A stretch of DNA of 35,283 nucleotides. Origin: Candidatus Treponema scatequi (lineage in GTDB: Bacteria; Spirochaetota; Spirochaetia; Treponematales; Treponemataceae). The notes beneath the pieces were generated by a model. It was not told the origin of the DNA, did not search any database, and worked only from the letters and a program-made list of their open reading frames with translations. Shown piece by piece: positions 27,557 to 35,015 of this stretch (position 1 is the first letter of the stretch; every line of letters starts with the position of its first letter). Location: NCBI GenBank assembly GCA_018066075.1, contig JAGHSB010000124.1, positions 1 through 35,283 on the forward strand, given 5' to 3'. Position numbers and translations under genes: made by a program.

Positions 27557-28562
27557 AAAGAACACAGTCAAAGCCCTCGAAGAGTCCGGCTCTCCGACGA
27601 GCTCACTCGACACTGACTGCCTTCTTCAATTCTTTTTACAGAAAGACAAAACATTTATTTTAACTCATCACGACCTTGAACTGACTGACGCTCAAATTTC
27701 TGATTTTAATCTGCTTGTCGAAAAACGCAAGACAGGTTTTCCGATTGCATACATCACCGGTGTGAAAGAATTTTACGGTTACGATTTTTTTGTGACTCCA
27801 GATGTTCTGATTCCAAAGCCTGACACTGAAATTTTAGTTGAAGACGCAGTTAATGAGATAGTGGAATTTTATAATGCGAAGCTCAATTTGATTAGTGACA
27901 TCTCTTCAAAGACAAGTGCAAACAAAAATGACATCTCTTCAAATGCCCGCAGGGTTAAAATTGCTGACATCTGTTCTGGAAGCGGATGCATCGGACTTTC
28001 TGTTTTGAAATCTCTTGAAGAAAAAGTTTCTGACAAAAATATTTTTGATTTGACGATGACAGATTTGAGTGACAAAGCTCTTGCGATTACAAAGAAAAAT
28101 GCAGAATCACTTTTTAAAAATGATTTTTCAAAAATAAAATTTCTCAACGGCGATCTTTTGTGCGGCGAGACTTGTTTTGATTTTATTTTATCAAACCCTC
28201 CGTACGTTCCGCATGAGATGACAGAAGAACTTTTGACTGACGGCCGCTCAGAACCGCGACTTGCTCTTGACGGCGATAAAGATGCCGGGGCAAAAGTGAA
28301 TGGCGATGAAGGAAATTCAATTTGTAAAAATATCACTGACGTTACAGACATCCCTTGCAATACACGCGACGGTCTTGCAATCATTCGCCGTCTGATTCCA
28401 CTTGCGTTTGACGCGCTTAATTGCGGCGGAAAGTTTTTGATGGAATGCGGGGAGTATCAGACGAGGGAAGTGAAGGTGCTATTTGAAGATGCAGGTTTTT
28501 CTGATGTGAAGATTTTGTGTGATTTAAGTGGTCAGGAAAGAGTGGTAAAAGGAGTAAAATAA
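27537..28562 (+). CDS. prmC: Peptide chain release factor N5-glutamine methyltransferase PrmC (HemK), with insertions
   Basis: 341 aa; IADICSGSGCIGLSVL, FILSNPPYVPHE (NPPY), SEPRLALDG. Overlaps the upstream ORF by 20 nt. Confidence 0.93.
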   Translation: MTLQTIKKNTVKALEESGSPTSSLDTDCLLQFFLQKDKTFILTHHDLELTDAQISDFNLLVEKRKTGFPIAYITGVKEFYGYDFFVTPDVLIPKPDTEILVEDAVNEIVEFYNAKLNLISDISSKTSANKNDISSNARRVKIADICSGSGCIGLSVLKSLEEKVSDKNIFDLTMTDLSDKALAITKKNAESLFKNDFSKIKFLNGDLLCGETCFDFILSNPPYVPHEMTEELLTDGRSEPRLALDGDKDAGAKVNGDEGNSICKNITDVTDIPCNTRDGLAIIRRLIPLAFDALNCGGKFLMECGEYQTREVKVLFEDAGFSDVKILCDLSGQERVVKGVK

Positions 28563-28566
28563 ATTT

Positions 28567-29214
28567 ATGATTCAATTAGTAGCATTTCTAGGGAATTATG
28601 GACGCGAGTATGAAAAGACTCGACATAATACGGCTTGGCAGTTTGCAGAAAAATTGCCTTTCTATTCTAAATTAAATTTTTCTTCAAAGTTTCAGGGACA
28701 GATTGCAAATCTTGATTATGAGCAGTTTGTTAATTTTGCGCAGAGTGCTTATCCCGATCTTTCTAAAAGCGGTGAAATAAAAATTCCTGCTAAGGCTCCG
28801 AAAAAAATATATTTTCTCAAACCGGAAACTTACATGAACCTTTCAGGTCAGAGTATCGGTGAAGTGTGTCAGTTTTATAAAATTAAACCTGAAGAAGTTT
28901 TGGTAGTTCACGATGAACTTGAAATGAAGCCGGGGTTTTTCTCACTCAAATGGAGCGGCGGACTTGCAGGACACAACGGACTTCGTTCCACTAAAGCAGT
29001 TTTAAATACAGCGGATTTCTGGCGCCTCAGATTTGGAATCGGAAAGCCTGCAAATGTTGATATTGCAGATTATGTTTTGAGCAATTTTTCGAAAGACGAC
29101 GCAATTTTAATGGACATCGTTTATGAGAAAGCAGGATTTTTACTTGCGAAAATTTTGCTTTCAAGTGATCCGAACAGATTGCTTTCTGAATGGGGAAAAG
29201 TAAATGTCAATTGA
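28567..29214 (+). CDS. pth: Peptidyl-tRNA hydrolase
   Basis: 215 aa; FLGNYGREYEKTRHNTAWQ, FLKPETYMNLSGQSI, VVHDELEMKPG, GGLAGHNGLRS. Confidence 0.95.
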   Translation: MIQLVAFLGNYGREYEKTRHNTAWQFAEKLPFYSKLNFSSKFQGQIANLDYEQFVNFAQSAYPDLSKSGEIKIPAKAPKKIYFLKPETYMNLSGQSIGEVCQFYKIKPEEVLVVHDELEMKPGFFSLKWSGGLAGHNGLRSTKAVLNTADFWRLRFGIGKPANVDIADYVLSNFSKDDAILMDIVYEKAGFLLAKILLSSDPNRLLSEWGKVNVN

Positions 29215-30115
29215 TTTTGATAGTGTGATGTCTGGTGATTTTGGAAGTGCTGAAAAGGCGTTTAACAGATTGTTGAATGTGATTAAGATTCTGCGGTCTG
29301 AGAATGGGTGTCCTTGGGATAAGGAGCAGACGCCGCTTTCTATGAGACGCGATTTGATTGAAGAGGCGTTTGAGGCGGTTGATGCAATTACACAAGCGGA
29401 TGCACCTCACGCAAAAGAAGAACTTGGCGACGTGATGCTCAATGCGACTATGATTTCTTACATGTACGAACAGTCCGGGGACTTTAAAGTTGCAGAAGTT
29501 TTCAATGAGCTTTCTGAAAAATTAATCAGACGACATCCGCATGTTTTTCCTGACAGTGAAGGAAAGGTTTGCGCAGAAAAAGAAGTCAAAGATTCGTCAC
29601 AGGTTTTGTCTCAGTGGGATAAAATAAAAGAAAATCTTGAAGGCAGAAAAACAGGATGCATTCTCGACGAAGTTCCTGAGGGATTTCCGCCTTTATTAAG
29701 GGCTTATAAATTACAGAAGAAAGCGGCAAAGAAAGGTTTTGACTGGGATAACATTGAAGATGTGAAAGCCAAAATTTTTGAAGAACTTGATGAAGTTGAA
29801 GAAGCGAGGGCTCTGGCAGAGAAAGCAGTTTCAAAACAACAGGCCAAAGCTTTTGAAAGAAAATCTGGCGCTGACGCAAATTCCACTCAGTTAAAGCTTG
29901 AAGAAGAAATCGGCGACCTTTTCTTTGCTGTCGTAAATTACGCAAGAAAGCTCGGCGTAGATCCTGAAACGGCTCTCAATTCTGCAAACTCGAAATTTTA
30001 CCGCAGATTCTCTTATGTTCAGAAAAAGATGGAAGAATCGGGCGAAGAAATTGTACAGGGAAAGCTTTCGGTAATGGACAAGTTCTGGGACGAGGCAAAG
30101 TCGCGCGGGCTTTAA
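29204..30115 (+). CDS. mazG: Nucleoside triphosphate pyrophosphohydrolase MazG
   Basis: 303 aa; NGCPWDKEQTPLSMRRDLIEEAFEAVDAI, EELGDVML, EEEIGDLFFAVVNYARKLGVDPETAL; 11-nt overlap with pth. Confidence 0.95.
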   Translation: MSIDFDSVMSGDFGSAEKAFNRLLNVIKILRSENGCPWDKEQTPLSMRRDLIEEAFEAVDAITQADAPHAKEELGDVMLNATMISYMYEQSGDFKVAEVFNELSEKLIRRHPHVFPDSEGKVCAEKEVKDSSQVLSQWDKIKENLEGRKTGCILDEVPEGFPPLLRAYKLQKKAAKKGFDWDNIEDVKAKIFEELDEVEEARALAEKAVSKQQAKAFERKSGADANSTQLKLEEEIGDLFFAVVNYARKLGVDPETALNSANSKFYRRFSYVQKKMEESGEEIVQGKLSVMDKFWDEAKSRGL

Positions 30116-30243
30116 ATGGAATCAGGGTTTTTGGACGGCGAAATCTGTCCGTAAGTCTGAAATCTGCATTTACGGGAAGGTGGCGGGGTAAGTTCCACTA
30201 AAATCTCATTTACTTTTTGACGGTTTTTTACTATATTAATAGT

Positions 30244-30849
30244 ATGAATAATATTTTTTTGAACGACGAAAAAGAAGACGAAAAAAAGGACAAGGGACCA
30301 GACGCTCTTGCCGAAAAATTTCTTAAAACTCGTCAGATTCTTTTGTCTGGAGAAATCAACAAAGATTTAGCTGAAAAATTTAACAAGCAGCTTTTGCTTC
30401 TCGAAGCAGATTCGAGCGATCCTGTTTATGTTTACATTGATTCACCTGGTGGTGATGTAAGTGCGGGATTTGCAATTTATGACATGATTCGTTTTGTAAG
30501 TTGTCCTGTAATTCTCGTGGGCAACGGACTTATTGCAAGTGCAGCAGCTTTGATTCTTCTTGCTGTTGATAAAGACCACCGCGTCGGATTTGCAAACAGT
30601 GAATATCTCATTCACCAGCCGATGAGCGGAATGCGCGGAACTTGCAGCGACATTCAGATTCATGCAGAAAATCTTGCTAAGACAAAAGCAAAAATCAATA
30701 AAATCATTTCAGAAGCAACTGGAAAAGATCTTGCGACTGTAGAAAAAGATACTGACCGCGATTACTGGCTCAATGCAGAAGAAGCAATTGCGTACGGTCT
30801 CATCAGCAAAGTGATTTCCAATCGCGATGAATTGAAAAAAATTAAATAG
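30244..30849 (+). CDS. clpP: ClpP-type protease subunit
   Basis: Likely start MNNIFLNDEKE at 30244; YIDSPGGDVSAGFAIYDMIRFV, IASAAALIL (Ser), LIHQPMSG (His), DTDRDYWLNAEEAIAYGLI. Confidence 0.88.
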   Translation: MNNIFLNDEKEDEKKDKGPDALAEKFLKTRQILLSGEINKDLAEKFNKQLLLLEADSSDPVYVYIDSPGGDVSAGFAIYDMIRFVSCPVILVGNGLIASAAALILLAVDKDHRVGFANSEYLIHQPMSGMRGTCSDIQIHAENLAKTKAKINKIISEATGKDLATVEKDTDRDYWLNAEEAIAYGLISKVISNRDELKKIK

Positions 30850-30880
30850 TTTTTTATTAAGTGGAATTTATTAAAGCGCT

Positions 30881-31786
30881 ATGACTTTCGAACTTACTGA
30901 TGAACTTGTAGATTCTATTATCTCGGCACTTGATAATCAGGAAAAGAAATTTGTCGTAGCAGCCGAAGAAAATTCACTTGTAGAAATAACAGATGACATC
31001 GCCGTTGACGATGAAGCGTATTACGAAATTCCATCATGGACAAGCAAAGACGGTTTTTCTCTGATGGAACGTTTTGTAAATGATCTTCATTCGCCGATGG
31101 CCAGAACAGATTTACTTAATGTACTTCGTTCTGGAAGGGGGGTATTTCGAGGATTTAAAGACGTATTAAAGTCATATCCCGAAGTTGAAAAGCGCTGGCA
31201 CTTTTTTAAGAACAAGGAGCTCGCTCTTTACATTAACTCGTGGTATAACTCTTTGCGTGAAACATGGGGTCTTGAACAGATTGATTGTGAAGTTGAAGAA
31301 ACAGAGGAACTTCTTCACGATGACTTTATGTTTACGCCATTTAATTTTAAAAGTGACAGAGATGATATTTTAAAATGTTTAGATTCTGCCACATTTGACA
31401 ATGTAGAAAACTGGCCGAAAGAAGTTGAAGCGGCTTTATCAGATTTAGTAAAAGATAAAAATCAGAGACATTTATCAAAAGATTCTTGTGGTTTTGTCTG
31501 CCGTTCTCTTTCAAAAGATTTTATCGGCTCTGCAGTTTTTTCTCCTTGTCTCAGTAATGCACCGAATACTGTATTACTCACCAGTTTTTTCGTGCAGCAA
31601 AAATTCCGCGGTCTTGGAATCGGAAGCGAACTTTTAGAACAGTCGATTGAAGAATTGAAGAACCGCCATTTTAAGTGGGTATTGATAGCAGACACTTTTA
31701 TCACAGACACGCTTACACCTTTATTGATCAGAACAGGTTTTAAGAAATTAGGGTCTGGATATATTTTGTCATTGTTTGCTGAATAA
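30881..31786 (+). CDS. UPF0158-domain / GNAT acetyltransferase fusion protein
   Basis: 301 aa; N-terminal YEIPSWTSKDGFSLMERFVNDLHSPMARTDLLNVLRSGRGVFRGFKDVLKSYPEVEKRWHFFKNKELALYINSW is UPF0158-like; C-terminal FVQQKFRGLGIGSELLEQSIEEL is GNAT motif A. Confidence 0.8.
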   Translation: MTFELTDELVDSIISALDNQEKKFVVAAEENSLVEITDDIAVDDEAYYEIPSWTSKDGFSLMERFVNDLHSPMARTDLLNVLRSGRGVFRGFKDVLKSYPEVEKRWHFFKNKELALYINSWYNSLRETWGLEQIDCEVEETEELLHDDFMFTPFNFKSDRDDILKCLDSATFDNVENWPKEVEAALSDLVKDKNQRHLSKDSCGFVCRSLSKDFIGSAVFSPCLSNAPNTVLLTSFFVQQKFRGLGIGSELLEQSIEELKNRHFKWVLIADTFITDTLTPLLIRTGFKKLGSGYILSLFAE

Positions 31787-31813
31787 TTTTTTAATTTAGA
31801 AGAGGTATTTTTT

Positions 31814-32569
31814 ATGTCATTCAGAAGAGAAAACGAAATTGATTTGGATCAGCTTGCAGCATTTTTACAGGACGCAGTTGATAAAGTAAAAACACAGGAA
31901 AATCCAGATTTATTAAACGACATCAAAAAAGTTTACAAGAAGAATGTTCCATTCTCACTCAGAATGTATGTAGCAGCTTATCTTACAAAACAGTGCGGTT
32001 CACACTTCAAGCCAAGAAGAGATTTCAATAACGACAGAAATAACCGCCGTGACTTTAGAAAAGACAATCAGAGAAATGAATATCGCCAGGACAGAAACCG
32101 CGATAATACAAATGACAATTCTGAAAACACAGAAGCACGTCAGCCACATCCAAGAGTTCAGATTGATGAATCTCTTGCAACAACAATCTTCGTAGGAATC
32201 GGACGCAACCGCCGCGTATATCCAAGAGACCTCGTTGGCCTTTTGATCAGCGTTGCAGGCCTTGACCGCGACAGAATCGGTGACATCAGAGTCCTTGCTA
32301 ACTATTCTTTTGTTCAGCTCTTTACAGAAGATGCAGACAAAGCAATCAACGCATTGAACGGTTATGACTACCGTGGAAGAAAACTTTCTGTAAGCTATTC
32401 ACGCCAGAAGGGAGAAGGTTTAGAAGAAGAATCAATTCCATCAAACGTTGATTCTGGATACACAGATCCACAGTCAGAAGCAGCTAAAGACGATGCAGCA
32501 GCTCTTGCAGCAGCAGAAAGAAACGCAACAACAGAAGCTGTAACAACTGATTCAAACTATTTAGTTTAA
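31814..32569 (+). CDS. Stand-alone DbpA-type RNA-binding domain protein
   Basis: 251 aa; basic RGG/RN-rich linker, then TIFVGIGRNRRVYPRDLVGLLISVAGLDRDRIGDIRVLANYSFVQLFTEDADKAINALNGYDYRGRKLSVSYS. Confidence 0.85.
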   Translation: MSFRRENEIDLDQLAAFLQDAVDKVKTQENPDLLNDIKKVYKKNVPFSLRMYVAAYLTKQCGSHFKPRRDFNNDRNNRRDFRKDNQRNEYRQDRNRDNTNDNSENTEARQPHPRVQIDESLATTIFVGIGRNRRVYPRDLVGLLISVAGLDRDRIGDIRVLANYSFVQLFTEDADKAINALNGYDYRGRKLSVSYSRQKGEGLEEESIPSNVDSGYTDPQSEAAKDDAAALAAAERNATTEAVTTDSNYLV

Positions 32570-32582
32570 TTAAGGACAACTA

Positions 32583-33311
32583 ATGGATTTAGAACCCATA
32601 CACACCGGTATTCTTGGAGTAAACACTTACATCGTTCCACTTGCGGGACAGGCAGTTTTAATTGTCGATCCTGCATGCTCGGAATTGACAGGCGACGAAA
32701 ACGTAATCATCGATTATCTTGAATCAAATGATCTCGTCGCCGTCGGTGTTGTTCTGACACACGGTCACTTTGATCATGTTGCAGGCCTCAGGAGTCTCAA
32801 GGCAAAATGGCCCGAGCTTTGTGTTGCAATTCACGAAGACGACGCTGAGTGTATAGGTTCTTCGTCTGGTTTTACTCAGCAGAAATTTTTAGGCCGTATG
32901 GGTCCTGGTGCAATGGAACTTATACAAACAGTTTCCAATTTACCGGAACCCGACGTTCTCTTAAAAGACCAGATGACACTCGATAAAGTAATCACACCAG
33001 AAATGATTGTCTCAGCTTTCAACGGATCAGACAAAGCTCCTGATGTTGAAGCTGTAACAAATGCACTTTCACACTGGAAAGTTTATCACACACCGGGACA
33101 TTCAAAAGGATGCGTCTGCTATTTTAACGACGCAGAAAAAGTTTTGATTTCAGGTGACACAATTTTTTACGGTTCATACGGCCGCACAGATTTATACGGC
33201 GGAGATGAACTCACAATCAAAAAAAGCATCTGCCGCATCGCCGAATCCCTTCCGAAAGAAACAAAAGTCTACCCGGGCCACGACATGTACGGTTTCGAAC
33301 TTGAGAGATAA
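32583..33311 (+). CDS. MBL-fold metallohydrolase (glyoxalase II-like)
   Basis: 242 aa; VVLTHGHFDHVAGL, HTPGHSKGCVCYF, LISGDTIFYGSYGRTDLYGG, VYPGHD. Confidence 0.95.
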   Translation: MDLEPIHTGILGVNTYIVPLAGQAVLIVDPACSELTGDENVIIDYLESNDLVAVGVVLTHGHFDHVAGLRSLKAKWPELCVAIHEDDAECIGSSSGFTQQKFLGRMGPGAMELIQTVSNLPEPDVLLKDQMTLDKVITPEMIVSAFNGSDKAPDVEAVTNALSHWKVYHTPGHSKGCVCYFNDAEKVLISGDTIFYGSYGRTDLYGGDELTIKKSICRIAESLPKETKVYPGHDMYGFELER

Positions 33312-33880
33312 TGCAGGTAACTTACAAAATTAAAAAATCTTTCAGACGCTCAATTTCAATGACAATTTCAGACGACGGCACAGTTCTCGTCAAAGCTCCG
33401 CACTTTGTTTCCGAAAAAGAAGTTCAGGATTTTATCGTTTCAAAAAAATCCTGGGTTACAAAGCATATCGAAAAAACTTTAGCCACAAATGAAAAAGTAA
33501 ACGAACTAGGTATTCTCACAAAAGACGAAATCAAAAAAATAAAAAAAGAAGCCAAGAAAATAATTCCCGAACGCGTAAAATATTATGCATCGTTAAGTGG
33601 AATTACATACGGCACAATTTCCATTCGCTTGCAAAAGACCTGCTGGGGAAGCTGCACTGCAAAAGGAAATTTAAATTTCAACTGTCTTTTGGTTTTGATG
33701 CCACCCGAAGTTCTGGACAGTATCGTGGTTCATGAACTTTGCCACAGAAGACACATGGATCACTCGAAGGATTTTTATGCAGAGATTGACAGGATTTTTC
33801 CTGAGTATAAGAAGTGGAATAAGTGGCTGAAAGATAATGGAGATGTTTATTTGAAGAGAGCAGAAGGAAAAAATATATAA
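33311..33880 (+). CDS. YgjP-like (DUF45) metallopeptidase
   Basis: 189 aa; WGSCTAKGNLNFNCLLVLMPPEVLDSIVVHELCHRRHMDHSKDFY. Confidence 0.93.
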   Translation: MQVTYKIKKSFRRSISMTISDDGTVLVKAPHFVSEKEVQDFIVSKKSWVTKHIEKTLATNEKVNELGILTKDEIKKIKKEAKKIIPERVKYYASLSGITYGTISIRLQKTCWGSCTAKGNLNFNCLLVLMPPEVLDSIVVHELCHRRHMDHSKDFYAEIDRIFPEYKKWNKWLKDNGDVYLKRAEGKNI

Positions 33881-33911
33881 TAAAATATCAGGCGCTGTTT
33901 GTGATATCGGG

Positions 33912-33939
33912 CTGTCCGCATTTGAGGGCAGTTTTTTTA
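33912..33939 (+). terminator. Rho-independent terminator after the YgjP-like gene
   Basis: CTGTCC-gcatttga-GGGCAG followed by TTTTTTT. Confidence 0.7.
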
Positions 33940-33954
33940 TTTTTTAGGTGGAAT

Positions 33955-34108
33955 TTTCGTAAACGCGCGTATATTAAAGGACATCTTAGACGGATGGGGC
34001 AAGGTGTTTATGCCACAGAGTGCGGTTCGAAGAAATTCCACTTATGCAAAAGAATTCGGATGGCAATGGCTTTTTCCGCAGAAAAATCGCTGGGGTAATA
34101 GTGTAATA
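33955..34108 (+). pseudogene. Decayed fragment of an integron-integrase-like tyrosine recombinase
   Basis: Reading in the frame containing AAG GAC ATC TTA GAC GGA TGG gives ARILKDILDGWGKVFMPQSAVRRNSTYAKEFGWQWLFPQKNRWGNSVI*. The stretch V-x-x-P-x-A-x-R...A-x-E-F-G-W-Q-W-L-F-P resembles the IntI segment around V-x-LP-x-A-L-x-x-KYPNA...EWxWQxVFP. No core-binding domain and no C-terminal catalytic motifs are present. Confidence 0.6.
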
Positions 34109-34350
34109 TAAAATTGTATCCGGCAGGGAATTCTTAGATGGACAGGTTTGTGTAGTATCTTGGATTTTGATGGATGAGTAGAAGATAAAGAATTAAAAGA
34201 ATAACTACATGGTTAATGTGTTACGGAATAATTTATGGTATTTTTTATGGAATCATGTTTGCAAACGATTTGGATGACGGGGCAAGCCCGCCTATTTTTA
34301 TAGACAAAACAATTTTGAGTGTGGTAAAATAATCCCACAAAGAGAAACAA

Positions 34351-34610
34351 ATGCCAAGAATCGTTCCAATAAGGGATTTAAAGAACACAACGCCATTTCA
34401 ACTCTGTGCCATGAAGATGAGGAACCTATTTTCGTAACAAAAAATGGCTATGGTGATATGGTTTTAATGAGCATGGAAACTTACGAGAAAAATCTTTTTC
34501 TTGCAAATGTATACGGAAAACTTGAAGAAGCTAAAGAAGATATGAGAAACGGCAGGTATTCTTCTGTTGAAGATGCAATTTCCAGAATACGAGAAAAACA
34601 TGGCTTATAA
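34351..34610 (+). pseudogene. Phd/YefM-type antitoxin, frameshifted
   Basis: Frame 1: MPRIVPIRDLKNTT..., then out of frame; frame 2 resumes as AISTLCHEDEEPIFVTKNGYGDMVLMSMETYEKNLFLANVYGKLEEAKEDMRNGRYSSVEDAISRIREKHGL*. The shift lies around 34385-34400. Confidence 0.75.
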
Positions 34611-34908
34611 TGTAAGGATTATGGAAAAAGCAGAAGAAGATTTATCAGAAGATTACATTTCTGATACGCTTAAAAATCCAACAGCGGCAGACAATCTTCT
34701 CATAGACTTTCTTGGAAAAAAAGAAAATCTGGCGGATAATCCATACATGTATCCACTTAGCGATAATCAAGTATTACAGAACGATGGGTATCATCGTTTT
34801 CTTTTTTACAAAAATTTTATTGCATTATACTTAATTGATGATGAAGAAAAAATTGTCTCAATAATGCGTATTTCCTATGCAAAAAGAGATTATGCGAATT
34901 TGATATAG
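34600..34908 (+). CDS. ParE/RelE-like toxin
   Basis: 102 aa from ATG at 34600 (11-nt overlap with the antitoxin end); MAYNVRIMEKAEEDLSEDYISDTLKNPTAADNLLIDF...YHRFLFYKNFIALYLIDDEEKIVSIMRISYAKRDYANLI. Confidence 0.8.
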   Translation: MAYNVRIMEKAEEDLSEDYISDTLKNPTAADNLLIDFLGKKENLADNPYMYPLSDNQVLQNDGYHRFLFYKNFIALYLIDDEEKIVSIMRISYAKRDYANLI

Positions 34909-34914
34909 AAGAAA

Positions 34915-34981
34915 ACCTAACAAAGCTTCGTAGCCGACAAAAACTTTGTCACAAAAGTTGCGGTACAACCAATTGTTATAC
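34915..34981 (+). other. attC-like integron cassette recombination site
   Basis: Begins ACCTAAC and ends GTTATAC. Folded single strand: TAACAA/TTGTTA R boxes, 6-nt unpaired central spacer (AGCTTC vs AACCAA), L box GTA(G)CCG(A)CAA vs TTGCGGTAC with two extrahelical bases on one arm, terminal hairpin CTTT-GTCACA-AAAG. Starts 6 nt after the toxin stop codon. Confidence 0.82.
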
Positions 34982-35015
34982 GGACAGTCTGCACTGGGGC
35001 GCTTTTGGAGAAATA

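Noticed and set aside
27869-28384. 171-aa minus-strand ORF inside prmC
   Set aside because: Antisense of PrmC motifs; Ser-rich shadow composition.
33901-34098. Track ORF MISGCPHLRAVFLFFRWNFRKRAY...
   Set aside because: Wrong frame; the neighbouring frame shows integrase-like similarity, so I treat this as a pseudogene region.
34257-34266. Palindrome GTTTGCAAAC as a possible attI or operator
   Set aside because: A single short palindrome with no integron core-site context; insufficient to call.
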